Source: Planctomycetaceae bacterium
GTDB lineage: Bacteria > Planctomycetota > Planctomycetia > Pirellulales > UBA1268
NCBI GenBank assembly: GCA_005789975.1
Contig: SXWC01000161.1
Coordinates: 1 to 25,388 of the forward strand
Reading direction: 5' to 3'
DNA length: 25,388 nt
This document shows, piece by piece, positions 1 through 8,640 of the stretch. The translations under genes were made by a program, and so were the position numbers. The number at the start of each line of letters is the position of its first letter. Positions within the stretch are counted from its first letter, which is position 1. The notes under the pieces were generated by a model. That model was not told the DNA's origin, did no database searches, and saw only the letters and a program-made list of their open reading frames with translations.

Positions 1-143
1 CCGATCAGCCCGACCATGCCGCCGGCGGGAATCCCCACCGAAAGATCCCGCAGCGCGGTCGTGCCGCCGTAGCGGTGCCGCAGGCCGGCGACCGACGCCA
101 CGAGCCCGGCTGAATCCCCGGCGGGGCGAGTCGCTGCTGGCAC
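1..143 (-). CDS. ABC transporter ATP-binding protein, N-terminal fragment (cut by window edge)
   Basis: Only the first 47 or so codons are present; the gene runs off the left edge. The start is a GTG (141-143) preceded on the minus strand by CTGGAG with 5 bases of spacing. The visible protein reads as an ABC ATPase N-terminus: a first beta strand (VASVAGLRHRYGG), the A-loop region with the aromatic Y, then TTALRDLSVGIPAGG and the beginning of MVGLIG, just before the expected Walker A loop. It starts 33 bases after the stop of the HlyD-type gene and is surely co-transcribed with it. In YbhG/YbhF-type systems the adaptor is followed by exactly such an ATPase, so it probably energises an ABC-2 type exporter whose permease genes would lie further left. 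Walker A itself is outside the window. Confidence 0.85.
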   Translation of the reverse strand, partial: MPAATRPAGDSAGLVASVAGLRHRYGGTTALRDLSVGIPAGGMVGLI

Positions 144-176
144 GGAAACTCCAGGGAGACGTGGGGCGACGGGCGA

Positions 177-1223
177 TCAGTCGGCGGCGGGCTGGGGCGG
201 AGCGGCGGCCGGCTGGGGCGGTGGCGGGAACGGCTTCTGCAGGCTCTCGGGCCAGGAAACCGAGTCGTCGAGCCGAACGTAGCCCACGCCGCGGATCCCC
301 GTCTTGATCCGCTCGATGAAGGGCAGCACGAGTTCGGGGGGAATCTGGAGCTTGACGCGGAACATGAGCTTGTCGCGTTCGCTCCGGGTCTCGACCTGTT
401 TGGGCGTGAACTGGGCTTCCGGCGACACGAAACTCACGGTCGCCCGCGCGGCGGCCCCGGGACGGACGTCGAGCGTGATCCGGGCATCGGCGCCGAGTTT
501 GACACGGGCGGCCTCCTGGGCCGGGAGGAAGATCTCCATGTAGATGTCGCCGAGGTCGAGCAGCGTGAGCGCCTTGCCGCCGGCCGCAAGCACCTCCCCC
601 TCCTCGGCCAGCCGGTAGAGCACACGACCGCTGACGGGAGACTTCAGGATCGCGTCATCGAGTTCGGCCTGCACCCGGCGAACCTCCGCGTTCGCCACCT
701 CGACCGACGAGGTGACCGCACGGAGTTTGGCCTTGGCGGCGTTGACCGACGCCTCCGCCACCTTCGCCCGGGCCTCCTTCTCCTCGAACTCATCCCGCGT
801 GACCGTCTTCGAGGCGAGCAGCTTCTCGGCCCGCGCGAGCTGCTGCCTCGCGAAGAGGAGCTGGCTTTCCTGGCTGGCGATCTCGGCCGCCGCCTCGGCG
901 GCCGACTCCTCGGACTCCGCGATGTGTGCCCGCGCCTTTGCCAGCTCCGCCTGGAGTTCGGCGGTGTCCATCTCCACGAGGACGTCGCCCCTGGCGACGA
1001 CGTCACCCTCCCGGGCCCTGATCGACTTCACGCGGCCGGCGTATTTCGAGGCCACGTCCACCTGGACCGACTCGATCCTCCCGTTGCCGGAGACGATGCC
1101 CGCGGGGATGCCCGCCGCCTGCCGGCGGGTCCACTCCTGCCAGCCGACAAAGGCCAGGGCGGCCGCGGCCAGGAGGAGCACGAGTCTGCCGACGATCTTG
1201 CTGCCCATCGTGAATCCATCCAT
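177..1223 (-). CDS. HlyD/YbhG-family periplasmic adaptor subunit
   Basis: Membrane-fusion (adaptor) protein of an ABC-type efflux system, 348 aa. Residues 10-28 form an N-terminal membrane anchor. Two half lipoyl-like motifs flank a long helical hairpin: GRVKSIRAREGDVVARGD at about 63-80 and KSPVSGRVLYRLAEEGEV at about 194-211. The coiled coil between them (about 88-192) is rich in Ala, Glu and Arg. A beta-barrel domain follows, and the segment FTPKQVETRSERDKLMF (272-288) is typical of the YbhG branch of HlyD proteins. The C-terminus is an unusual Pro/Ala-rich tail. The in-frame ATG at 1208 (residue 6) is an alternative start: a GGAG lies directly against the first ATG but 15 bases before the second. 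It is followed after 33 bases by an ABC ATPase gene. The substrate cannot be inferred. Confidence 0.88.
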   Translation of the reverse strand: MDGFTMGSKIVGRLVLLLAAAALAFVGWQEWTRRQAAGIPAGIVSGNGRIESVQVDVASKYAGRVKSIRAREGDVVARGDVLVEMDTAELQAELAKARAHIAESEESAAEAAAEIASQESQLLFARQQLARAEKLLASKTVTRDEFEEKEARAKVAEASVNAAKAKLRAVTSSVEVANAEVRRVQAELDDAILKSPVSGRVLYRLAEEGEVLAAGGKALTLLDLGDIYMEIFLPAQEAARVKLGADARITLDVRPGAAARATVSFVSPEAQFTPKQVETRSERDKLMFRVKLQIPPELVLPFIERIKTGIRGVGYVRLDDSVSWPESLQKPFPPPPQPAAAPPQPAAD

Positions 1224-1469
1224 CTCCAGGAAAACGGTCCGCCACGAACGATCACGAGTATCGCCGATCGAGCCCCGGGCCGACTACCGCAGGGGCCGCG
1301 TGACCGCTCCGGCCGCAGCGTTCACGCGGGCGTGCGGGAGTGTCCCCTTCAAGCGGCCGTTGCACATGCGGTCTCGGCGGGCTGACCATTTCCCGGGCGG
1401 GCGATTGCTGCTTACGAATACATCGGTGCACGGAAGCGGAAATCCATCCCCTTTTGTGGAGCGAACACC

Positions 1470-2060
1470 ATGAGATCCCTCGCAGTTGTGTTCTTGGCCG
1501 CGGTACCGCTGTTTGCCGACATGGCCTTCGCGCAATCGGACGCGGGAGCAAAAGCCCGCGGGCAGTACAACTTCTACGGGCGAGGGGCGAGGAACGCCAT
1601 GCGCGGTGCGAGGGAATCGACCGGTTCATTCCGGGAGTACCTACGCAGCACCCAGCCCTCAGCCCCGCAGGTCGTCGCCCAGCCGCCGATCGTGCGGGAG
1701 GGCGTGGTCATCAGGGAGCAGCCGGGGGTCGTCGTCGTCAGCCCACGAATCGTCCAGGCGGCTACGGACGAGATTGGCGACTCCATCACGAAGTCCGAAA
1801 AGCATCTTGCCTGGATGCGAAGGCAGGCGGAGGCGGCAAAGGACAAGGAAACGCTGGCTTCCTTGGACAGCATCGATCGCAATCTCGCGGCAGCGAAGCT
1901 CAACCACGCCACGCTCTGCAGTTGCTGCCTGCAGGACAGTTTCGACGCCAAGGCCGCCATGGACTGCTGTCAGACGATCGACGAGTCGCTGGACAAGGCG
2001 ATCGCCGAGCACGATGCGCTCATGAAAAAGCTGGGCGAGAAACAGCCCGCTGGAAAATAG
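1470..2060 (+). CDS. Small secreted protein with cysteine-rich C-terminal helical domain, function unknown
   Basis: No known family was recognised. The 196-aa product has a clear signal peptide (residues 1-21, with an AFA-Q cleavage site). After it comes a Gly/Arg-rich stretch (about 28-50), a Pro/Val-rich low-complexity linker (62-92) and a helical C-terminal half. That half holds five cysteines, as CSCC at 150-153 and CC at 166-167, plus a histidine at 146. The Cys/His arrangement on predicted helices could bind a metal or form disulfides in the periplasm; this is inference only. The start is supported by GGAG at 1458-1461, 8 bases before the ATG. The gene stands alone: the divergent neighbour is the HlyD gene and the convergent one is the methyltransferase, whose stop lies 24 bases away. 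The 246 bases between it and the HlyD gene must hold both promoters, but no convincing -35/-10 pair was found. Confidence 0.75.
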   Translation: MRSLAVVFLAAVPLFADMAFAQSDAGAKARGQYNFYGRGARNAMRGARESTGSFREYLRSTQPSAPQVVAQPPIVREGVVIREQPGVVVVSPRIVQAATDEIGDSITKSEKHLAWMRRQAEAAKDKETLASLDSIDRNLAAAKLNHATLCSCCLQDSFDAKAAMDCCQTIDESLDKAIAEHDALMKKLGEKQPAGK

Positions 2061-2084
2061 CCGGAGGGCAAGGCCGCCGGTCCG

Positions 2085-2996
2085 TCAGGCCGAGCGACGC
2101 AGCCGCGGAGCCGCGGCATGCGGGGCGGCTTCGACGAATGCCGGGTCGCGGCCGAGGACCGCGTAGAGCGAATCGCTCGTCGGCGAGCGGTCGAAGACGT
2201 TCATCCGCTTCACCTCCAGGCCGGCGGCCACGGCCATCGCCGCGAGCGTGCGGGGAGTGAAGTAGTTGACATGGTCGGGCCAGCGATAGCCGCACCATTT
2301 CGGCCCGCGGAGGTGGCGGCCGACGGACGCGTAGTTGGGCACCTTGATCACGATCCGCCCGCCGTGGGTCAGCCGTTCACGGCAGCGGCGCAGCAGCGGC
2401 AACGGTTCGATCTCGTGCTCGAGAATGCAGGACAGCACGACGACGTGGACGCTGCCCCGATCGAGCTCGCCGAGCCCTTCGATTCCGGTGCCATGGATGC
2501 AGCGGCCTCCGCGGCCGCGGAGCGCCCGCTCGGCGAGACCGGCCAGATGGGTCGAGATCTCGATGCCGATCGGCTCCAGCCTCGCGGCCATGTCCTCCGG
2601 CACCCTCTGGACCACCCGCATCGCGAGCGTGCCCTGCGCGCAGCCGACGTCAACCAGGCGGATCGGCCCGTCGTCGTCGTTGCCGAGTTCGCGGACAAGC
2701 GACTGCACGATGGCGGCGACCTTGTCGCGTTTGAGGAATCGCTGCCGGAACGTCTTCAGGGCTCCACTGAGGGCGTAGAGTCTTGGTTCGGCGCGGCGGC
2801 GGCGGTGTGACTCCTCGGCATGAGTCACTTCCCAGGCGAACTCGTCCCGGAAACGCTCCTGGGCCGGGGGGTTCGCCAGGTAGACGAAACCCGTCTCGAC
2901 GCACTGCCGCAGTTGCCAGGGTGACGGAGCGTCGTCGATCGCCGTGGAATGGGAATTCCGCTCGAGCAACGGGCAGGGGCGGGACCGGATTTTCAT
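2085..2996 (-). CDS. Class I SAM-dependent methyltransferase
   Basis: A 303-aa methyltransferase with a type-11/type-23-like fold. Motif I is LVDVGCAQG (114-122), followed by an acidic residue after the next strand (PIGIEIS, 142-148). The motif IV region SCILEHEIEP is at 189-198, and post-motif strand IVIKVPNY at 215-222. The segment ending in DHVNYFTPRTL (241-251) is typical of methyltransferases found in polysaccharide or sugar-modifying gene sets, but there is no such neighbourhood here, so the substrate is unknown. The ATG at 2996 was chosen because GGAG lies 8 bases upstream and the protein then begins with MKIRSRPCPL. The frame stays open upstream to ATGs at 3041 and 3182; the 3182 start would run back into the HU terminator region and has low-complexity coding. 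The upstream HU gene is separated by an intrinsic terminator, so this gene probably has its own promoter in 2997-3160. Confidence 0.82.
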   Translation of the reverse strand: MKIRSRPCPLLERNSHSTAIDDAPSPWQLRQCVETGFVYLANPPAQERFRDEFAWEVTHAEESHRRRRAEPRLYALSGALKTFRQRFLKRDKVAAIVQSLVRELGNDDDGPIRLVDVGCAQGTLAMRVVQRVPEDMAARLEPIGIEISTHLAGLAERALRGRGGRCIHGTGIEGLGELDRGSVHVVVLSCILEHEIEPLPLLRRCRERLTHGGRIVIKVPNYASVGRHLRGPKWCGYRWPDHVNYFTPRTLAAMAVAAGLEVKRMNVFDRSPTSDSLYAVLGRDPAFVEAAPHAAAPRLRRSA

Positions 2997-3160
2997 GGCG
3001 ACGACTCCAGAAGCGGCCAGCAGGCTGAGGACGAGGGTCATGGATGACCTTGTCCGCGGGCGGCCGGAGTGTCTATCGGCAAACCCCACCCCGTTTCCCC
3101 AGTCCGTACGACCGCGATGATCAAACTCGCGGCCGCCCCGCTTGCCCAGTTTGCCGTCGG

Positions 3161-3200
3161 GAAAAAAAGAAACGGGCGGCATCGCATGGATGCCGCCCGT
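3161..3200 (-). terminator. Rho-independent terminator of the HU gene
   Basis: On the minus strand, 31 bases after the HU stop codon, a perfect 12-bp GC-rich stem is formed by 3172-3183 and 3189-3200 with a 5-base loop. The stem is ACGGGCGGCATC paired with GATGCCGCCCGT. The downstream arm is followed by TTTCTTTTTTTC, a classical U-tract. This is the clearest intrinsic terminator in the window and separates the HU transcript from the methyltransferase gene. Confidence 0.92.
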
Positions 3201-3231
3201 CGAGTGGTCACAAAAGGATCGTTTCCGCGGC

Positions 3232-3561
3232 TCAGCCGGAAACCATCGCCTTGAGGTTCTTCAGGGCGCGAACGCGGACCTTCACGCTGGCCGGCTTGGC
3301 CGGACGGTCCTGCAGTTCGCCGGTGAAGGGATTCTTGACACCCTTCTGGGCCGGACGGGCCGGAACCTTGCGACGCTCGATCTTCACAAGGCCGGGGATC
3401 GAGAACACGCCGATCCCGGAGCCCTTGAGGGCCTTCTGGATCTCGGTGGTCAGTGATTCCAGAACAGCCACGACGTCCTTCTTCGGAAGGTTCGTTGTTT
3501 CGGAGATGCTCCGCATGATCTCCGTCTTGGTCATCGGCTTGCTTCCCGACTTCTTCGCCAT
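3232..3561 (-). CDS. HU/IHF-family DNA-binding protein
   Basis: A nucleoid-associated histone-like protein of 109 aa, against about 90 aa for standard HU. An N-terminal extension (MAKKSGSKPM) precedes the HU helices (TKTEIMRSISETTNLPKKDV, 11-30). The beta-arm region carries the NPFTGE signature at 77-82, a variant of the HU RNPxTGE motif, followed by a basic C-terminus (KVRVRALKNLKAM). It bends and packages DNA as a dimer. The ATG at 3561 was chosen over the upstream in-frame ATG at 3576 because GGGAGG ends 7 bases before it. The gene is monocistronic: a candidate promoter with flanking A/T tracts lies upstream and a strong terminator downstream. The extended N-terminus and altered arm resemble HU proteins known from planctomycetes (recollection, not a search). 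Confidence 0.95.
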   Translation of the reverse strand: MAKKSGSKPMTKTEIMRSISETTNLPKKDVVAVLESLTTEIQKALKGSGIGVFSIPGLVKIERRKVPARPAQKGVKNPFTGELQDRPAKPASVKVRVRALKNLKAMVSG

Positions 3562-3982
3562 TGCCAGTCCTCCCAAATGCCAGAGTTGTTTGCGGCAGAG
3601 ACCCCACCGCCGTCAGAAAATATCGGCTGAAAACGCCGAACGAGGGCCGATTAGACTTCGTGGGTCTGAAAATGCAACCCAAAAAAAGCGTCCTGGCCCG
3701 AAAAAAAGGCCATTTTCCCCCGTTGAACGCGTGTTTTTCCCGGCGTTGCGGCTCCCAGAACGCGAAAATCCCCGGGAAAAACGCCGGTGGGATTCCCGGC
3801 CGGGGTGCAGGCGGCCTGCGTCCCCGGGGCGGTGGACAACCGGCCGGAAGGCTCTTCTTTTCCCCCGGGGCCCGCGCGAATCAGGGGCGAGAGAGAGCAC
3901 CTGGCGGCCGGCCGATGGCACGACCTTTCGGGGGCAGGTGATACGATTCAGGGACCCGATCGGTCGCCAGGCTCCCCGATTC
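3562..3982. other. Divergent intergenic region between HU and the propeller operon
   Basis: This 421-base gene-free stretch must carry the HU promoter (minus strand) and probably the promoter of the 16-kb operon (plus strand). It is locally AT-richer than its surroundings at 3615-3730 and contains two A7 tracts (3681-3687 and 3701-3707) 20 bases apart. No convincing coding potential was found. No strong plus-strand sigma-70 promoter was recognised in the half next to the operon start. Confidence 0.6.
3650..3677 (-). promoter_or_regulatory. Candidate sigma-70 promoter for HU
   Basis: On the minus strand TTGCAT (3672-3677) and TCTAAT (3650-3655) are separated by 16 bases. The -10 matches the consensus in 5 of 6 positions, but the -35 in only 3 of 6. 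Immediately upstream are two T7 tracts 20 bases apart, which could act as an UP-like or bent element. The 5' leader would be about 80 bases. This is read by eye and weak on the -35. Confidence 0.4.
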
Positions 3983-6900
3983 ATGGCAGTGCCCGTTCTT
4001 CATCGCCGGCGCCGAAATCCCGCCCGTCCGCGCGGCCGATGGATGTGGGCGGTGGCCGCGATGCTCGCGGTCTTGCTGGTGGTCCTGCCGGCGGGGGCGG
4101 TGACGGACGTGCGTGCGGCCGAAGACGATGGCGTTTTGCCGCTCGCCGAAGCCGCTTCCGATTCGGCCGACGACAACGGCGTGTTTCTGCCGACCGACCG
4201 CGCGAGGGAGCGGCAGCTCGACCGGGCACGGCGGCTCGTCGATGCCGGCGGATGGACGGACGCCGCCGCGCTGATCGACGAGCTGCTCGCGGATGATCGG
4301 GATGCCTTCGTGCAGGGGGGCACGGTCGGAGCCACTCGGCGCAGCATTCGCAACGAGGTGACGCGGCTGTTGGAAAGCATGCCGCAGCCGGGCCGTGAAG
4401 CCTACGCGCTCCTCTGCCGGAGCCGTGCCGAGCGGGCGCTGGCGGAGGCCCTCGGTCGCGCGGATTCCGCGGCGGTCGTCGCGGTGGCCCGCCGCTGGTT
4501 CAACACGCCGGCGGGCCGCAAGGCGGCGCTCGTGACGGCATTCGAGTCGCTCGAAGCGGGCGAGCCACTCGTGGCTGCGGTGTGGATCGAGCGACTCGCG
4601 GCATCCGCGGAGGCCGCGACGTTCGAGCCCACGCTCACCCTGATGCGGGCGGCCGCCAGCCGGCGGGCCGGCGAACCGGCTGCCGCCGATCCGCCCCGTC
4701 TCGCCGGGGCACGTGCCGCCGGCCCCGTGCGGGTCGGTGGCCGGGATGTCCTGCTTTCGCAGGATCAGGGGGGTGACGACTGGCTGGGGGCATTCGACGC
4801 CCAGGGGACCGCGCCGAGCCGCAGCGCGGGCGACTGGCTCATGCCCCGCGGCGACGCGGCCCGCAACGCCATCGTCGAAGCCGCCGGTCCGCTGCTCGTG
4901 CCGCGATACCGCGTGCCGCTGACGCGGCATCCGGAGGAGTCGCGGCTGCTCGAGAAGCGCCGGAGGGGCATCGCCGCAGGGGGTGGTTTCGCCATGCCCG
5001 CCGCGACGCCGTTGGCGATCGACGGCACGCTCGTCGCCCACACCCAGTTTGGCATCCTGGCGATCGACTTCGAGACGGGGAAGCGGCTCTGGCTCGCGTC
5101 AGCCGTCCCTCCGGCGTCTGCCGCGTCCTCCATCGATGGTGGACCGGAGCCCGCGCTGGCCCGCGTGTTCGACGATGCCACGAGCGGCGGCCTGTCGAGC
5201 GACGGCCGCCACGTCTTTGCCGTCGAGAGCCATCCCGATGCACTCACCGCACCACCGGCCGGAGTGCTGGAGGCGAGGTTCGGCCGCGGCGACGGCGGCG
5301 GGTGGCGCGGCGGCAACACCCTCACGGCGTACGAGGTCGCAGGCAAGGGGGCCGTCCGTTGGCGGCTTCCTGCCGTCGATCCGGGGGCGGCGCCGACAAC
5401 GTGGTACATGGGAGCGCCGCTGGTGATGGGCGACGAACTGTTCGTGCTCGTCGAGGAGGGGGGGCAGCTGCGGCTCGACGTGCTCGAGGCGTCTTCGGGG
5501 ACGGTGCGCTGGTCGCAGCCCCTCGCCGATCTCGATGAGCGACAGTCGGCGGCCAACCCGGAATCGTTCGCACGTCGGCTGGCCGGGCTGACCCCGGCAT
5601 ACGCCGCCGGAGTGCTCGTGTGTCCGCTGGGCGGCGGGGCCGTCGTCGCGGTCGATGTGGCGAACCGCACGCTCCTCTGGGCGCACCATTATCCGGTTTC
5701 AACCGCCGCGGCCGCCGAGATGCCCCCCGGCCTGGGACGGCTGCGGGGGATCGCAGAGGGCCGGGAGGAGGAGACGTCATCGCGGCGGCACGAGTCCATG
5801 CCGGTGATCGCCGGGGGAAGGGTGCTGCTGGCGGCATATGACTCGGAGGAACTTATCTGCCTCGGCCTCCGCGACGGCGTGGCGGCGTGGCGGGAGCCCG
5901 TGCGGGGCCACCGACAACTCGCCGGCGTCGTCGAAGGCAGGGTCGTGGTCGTCGGTCGCGACGGCGTCGAGGCGCTCGCGGCCGACACCGGCAGGCGGCT
6001 CTGGGAGCGGCCGCACCCGTCGGGCTGCAGGCCGAGCGGCCGCGGCATCCTCACCGCCACGACTTATTTCCTGCCCCTCGACTCACCCGAGATCGTCGAG
6101 GTCGCCGTGGCCGACGGCTCTATCGTCTCGAGACGGGCCGCCCGCGGCGGCATCGCCCCCGGCAACCTCGTCGCGCACCGCGGCGAGATCATCTCGCGCG
6201 GTGTCGATTCGATCGACATCTATCACCAGACCGAGCCGCTCGAGTCGAGGATCGAGACGGCCCTCCGCGAACGTCCGGAGGATGAATGGGCCTCGTACTG
6301 GACGGGACAACTGCAACTCGACGGCGGCGACGTGGCTGCGGGGCTCGCACGGCTGCGACGGGCGGCCGGAGCCGCGACCCTCCGCCTTCCCCCGGGGGCC
6401 GTCGCCGATGCGCTCGTGTACGGCATGCGTCGCGATTTTGCCAACGCGGCCAGCGGGTGGACCGAGTGGCCCGAGACCGTGGCGGCGGCTCCCGAGGTGG
6501 TCCGCGTCGCGGTTGACGGATTTCTGGCCCGCGGCGATTTTGCCTCGGCCTGGCGGGCATGCCGCGGGATGCTGCGGGCCGACGAGGGGCCGCAGCCCGC
6601 TCAACTGTTCACCGATCCATCCGATCCAACGCTCGAGGTGCATCCCGACCGGTGGATCCGCGGCCGGCTCGCGGAGCTGGCGGCTCGCGCGGCCGAGCAG
6701 CTCCGCGAAGAGATCGCCGCCGATCTGCGGGAGTTGGTCGCCACGACCGCCGCGACCGCCGCGACCGCCGCGACCGCCGCGGAGCCCGGGGGTGCCCGGC
6801 AGATCAGCCGGCTGCAGACGCTCGTTGACCGGTTGGGGGGCCATCCTGCCGCGGCCGCGGCACGCGAGGCGTTGCTCACCGCATTCGATCGTCGGGCGGC

Positions 6901-8614
6901 CGCCGATGGAGACCTGCCGCGGGGCCTCGAACTCCGCCGCGAGTTCGTGCAACTCGATGCGAACCGTCCCCGGCCCGCAGCCGTGGAGATCGACGATCCG
7001 AACGGCCCGGCATGGCCGCTGGGAAGGGTCGATGTGCGGACCAAGCGAGTCGAACGAACGCTTGCCGCCGAGGGGGGCGGCCAAAACCTGTCGCTGCCGC
7101 TGATCGGGGCGACCGCGCCACTCGTCGAAGGCATCGCCGTCAGGTACGACATGCAGCAGCGGCGGCTGCTCGTCTTCGACGATCTGGGCCGTCGTCTCAC
7201 CGAGCCGCTGCCGATCGACGGCGCGAGGCTCGCCGCGGGCGTGCCGTGGCTCGGCCAGTCGTCCCCCATCGAGCCGTCCGTCGTGGGCCGCCTGCTCTTC
7301 GTGCGGAGCGACCGCGGCCTCGTGGCCTTCGACATCGGTGCGGCCGCCGGCGAAGGCCGCATGGTCTGGCGGCGCGGTTCGCGGCAGGAGCGGGGGCGGA
7401 CGCTGGCGATCGTGCGGCCCGGCGCCGGTCCCGGCGGCCGGGTGGCCCGTGATGGCGGTGTGCCCCTGGGTCGGAGGATCACCGAACCCGACGATCTCGC
7501 CGGACCGGCGACGGTGCAGGGGGCGGCGGCGCGTGCGTGCGGTGTGCTCGTGCCCGATGGCCGGATGGTGTCGCTGATCGATCCGGTGTCGGGTCATGTG
7601 CTCTGGGAGCGCGGGGATCTGCCCGGCGTGTCGGACTGGATCTGCGACGACGAGTTCGCCTGCGGCTGCACCGTGGATGGTCGAGGTTCGGTGGTGCTCT
7701 CCATGCACGACGGGCGGCTGGCCCAGCGGATCGATCTGCCCCACCGCCGCCAGCGGCTCGCCACGCATGGCCGACGGGTCGTGGCGATCACGCCGCTCGA
7801 AGACGGGCCCTTCGCCGAGCGGGTGCGGCTCGATCTCGTCGATACGGTGGACCGCGAGTCGCGGCCGCTCGGGGAGTTTCCCGGTGCGGCGCGGGCCGCG
7901 GGCGTGGGCGGCGACCATCTCGCCGTCGTCGAGCCGGGGGGCGGATTCACCGTGTTCGACCTCGCCGCCGGCGGCGTCGCCATCCGCTGCCGTCTGCCGG
8001 GCATGCCGAGCCGCGGCCAGTCGCTCGTCGTGACACCGTGGAAAGACCGCTATCTCGTGTTCGTCGGCGAAGGCGACGGCCCTCCCGAACTCTCCGACGA
8101 ACAGGCCGCCGGCGAGATGGTGGTTCCCTTGCAGGAAATCCTCGTCGGGGGCGGGCCTCCGGCGGCCACGGCCGGTGCCGTGTGGGCGGTGGGACGCACC
8201 GACGGCCGGCTGCTCTGGTCGGTACCGGCGACGATCGCGCGGCACAGCCTCGCGATCGCGCAGCCGGTCGGGCTTCCCGTGCTCCTGTTCTGCCGCCAGA
8301 CGGCGGCGACCGGCACGGGCCGTCAGCAGCTGAGCCTCGTGTGTCTCGACAAGCGGACGGGCCACGCCATCCTCGACGAGTCCCGGATCGAGGTCCGGCC
8401 GCACATGTTTTCCGGCTGCGAGGTGGTCGGCAGTCCCGGGGACCATACGATCACCATCCGGGGAATGAACCAGACGACCCGCCCGGTCGTGCTGGAGTTC
8501 ACCGGCGAGCCGATGGCGCCGACACCGCCGTTTCAGGCGCAGGCCCGACCGCCATCGTCGCGCCGCGGCCTGGAGGGTCTCGACAGGTCGCAGCCGGCCG
8601 ATTCGAAACGGTGA
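3983..8614 (+). CDS. Large secreted/anchored PQQ-like beta-propeller repeat protein
   Basis: First gene of the operon, 1543 aa. A long N-terminal signal or anchor has Arg-rich residues 7-19, a hydrophobic core at 21-40 and a possible cleavage after VRA at 45. An alpha-helical, TPR-like segment follows (about 60-100). Then come many PQQ/BamB-like blades recognised by their 'A.D..TG...W' pattern: FGILAIDFETGKRLW (~354), LDVLEASSGTVRW (~497), VAVDVANRTLLW (~553), VEALAADTGRRLW (~662), VSLIDPVSGHVLW (~1195) and LVCLDKRTGHA (~1451). A helical spacer (about 760-960) separates two propeller blocks and includes a (TAA)n tract. It probably acts outside the cytoplasmic membrane as a binding scaffold; no enzymatic motif was seen. 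The ATG at 3983 is a best guess, with no strong ribosome site; the ATG at 4043 is an alternative. The next gene starts 26 bases after the stop. Confidence 0.8.
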   Translation: MAVPVLHRRRRNPARPRGRWMWAVAAMLAVLLVVLPAGAVTDVRAAEDDGVLPLAEAASDSADDNGVFLPTDRARERQLDRARRLVDAGGWTDAAALIDELLADDRDAFVQGGTVGATRRSIRNEVTRLLESMPQPGREAYALLCRSRAERALAEALGRADSAAVVAVARRWFNTPAGRKAALVTAFESLEAGEPLVAAVWIERLAASAEAATFEPTLTLMRAAASRRAGEPAAADPPRLAGARAAGPVRVGGRDVLLSQDQGGDDWLGAFDAQGTAPSRSAGDWLMPRGDAARNAIVEAAGPLLVPRYRVPLTRHPEESRLLEKRRRGIAAGGGFAMPAATPLAIDGTLVAHTQFGILAIDFETGKRLWLASAVPPASAASSIDGGPEPALARVFDDATSGGLSSDGRHVFAVESHPDALTAPPAGVLEARFGRGDGGGWRGGNTLTAYEVAGKGAVRWRLPAVDPGAAPTTWYMGAPLVMGDELFVLVEEGGQLRLDVLEASSGTVRWSQPLADLDERQSAANPESFARRLAGLTPAYAAGVLVCPLGGGAVVAVDVANRTLLWAHHYPVSTAAAAEMPPGLGRLRGIAEGREEETSSRRHESMPVIAGGRVLLAAYDSEELICLGLRDGVAAWREPVRGHRQLAGVVEGRVVVVGRDGVEALAADTGRRLWERPHPSGCRPSGRGILTATTYFLPLDSPEIVEVAVADGSIVSRRAARGGIAPGNLVAHRGEIISRGVDSIDIYHQTEPLESRIETALRERPEDEWASYWTGQLQLDGGDVAAGLARLRRAAGAATLRLPPGAVADALVYGMRRDFANAASGWTEWPETVAAAPEVVRVAVDGFLARGDFASAWRACRGMLRADEGPQPAQLFTDPSDPTLEVHPDRWIRGRLAELAARAAEQLREEIAADLRELVATTAATAATAATAAEPGGARQISRLQTLVDRLGGHPAAAAAREALLTAFDRRAAADGDLPRGLELRREFVQLDANRPRPAAVEIDDPNGPAWPLGRVDVRTKRVERTLAAEGGGQNLSLPLIGATAPLVEGIAVRYDMQQRRLLVFDDLGRRLTEPLPIDGARLAAGVPWLGQSSPIEPSVVGRLLFVRSDRGLVAFDIGAAAGEGRMVWRRGSRQERGRTLAIVRPGAGPGGRVARDGGVPLGRRITEPDDLAGPATVQGAAARACGVLVPDGRMVSLIDPVSGHVLWERGDLPGVSDWICDDEFACGCTVDGRGSVVLSMHDGRLAQRIDLPHRRQRLATHGRRVVAITPLEDGPFAERVRLDLVDTVDRESRPLGEFPGAARAAGVGGDHLAVVEPGGGFTVFDLAAGGVAIRCRLPGMPSRGQSLVVTPWKDRYLVFVGEGDGPPELSDEQAAGEMVVPLQEILVGGGPPAATAGAVWAVGRTDGRLLWSVPATIARHSLAIAQPVGLPVLLFCRQTAATGTGRQQLSLVCLDKRTGHAILDESRIEVRPHMFSGCEVVGSPGDHTITIRGMNQTTRPVVLEFTGEPMAPTPPFQAQARPPSSRRGLEGLDRSQPADSKR
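6745..6780 (+). repeat. 9-bp tandem repeat (GACCGCCGC x4) inside the propeller gene
   Basis: Four exact consecutive copies of GACCGCCGC occur in frame, so each unit encodes three residues and the protein carries a Thr-Ala-Ala repeat near residues 920-933. Being a multiple of three, copy-number change would alter linker length without a frameshift. It lies in the helical spacer between propeller blocks. Confidence 0.9.
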
Positions 8615-8640
8615 GCCGATTTCCGGCATAGAATGCCCGC

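Noticed and set aside
3041..3182. Upstream starts for the methyltransferase (ATG at 3041 or 3182)
   Set aside because: The ATG at 2996 has GGAG at ideal spacing and gives a family-like N-terminus; the longest version would start inside the HU terminator stem region.
3916..3930. Possible sigma-54 promoter (TGGCACGACCTTTCG) upstream of the propeller operon
   Set aside because: The -24 half matches well, but the invariant GC of the -12 element is CG here, so it would probably not function; kept only as a note.
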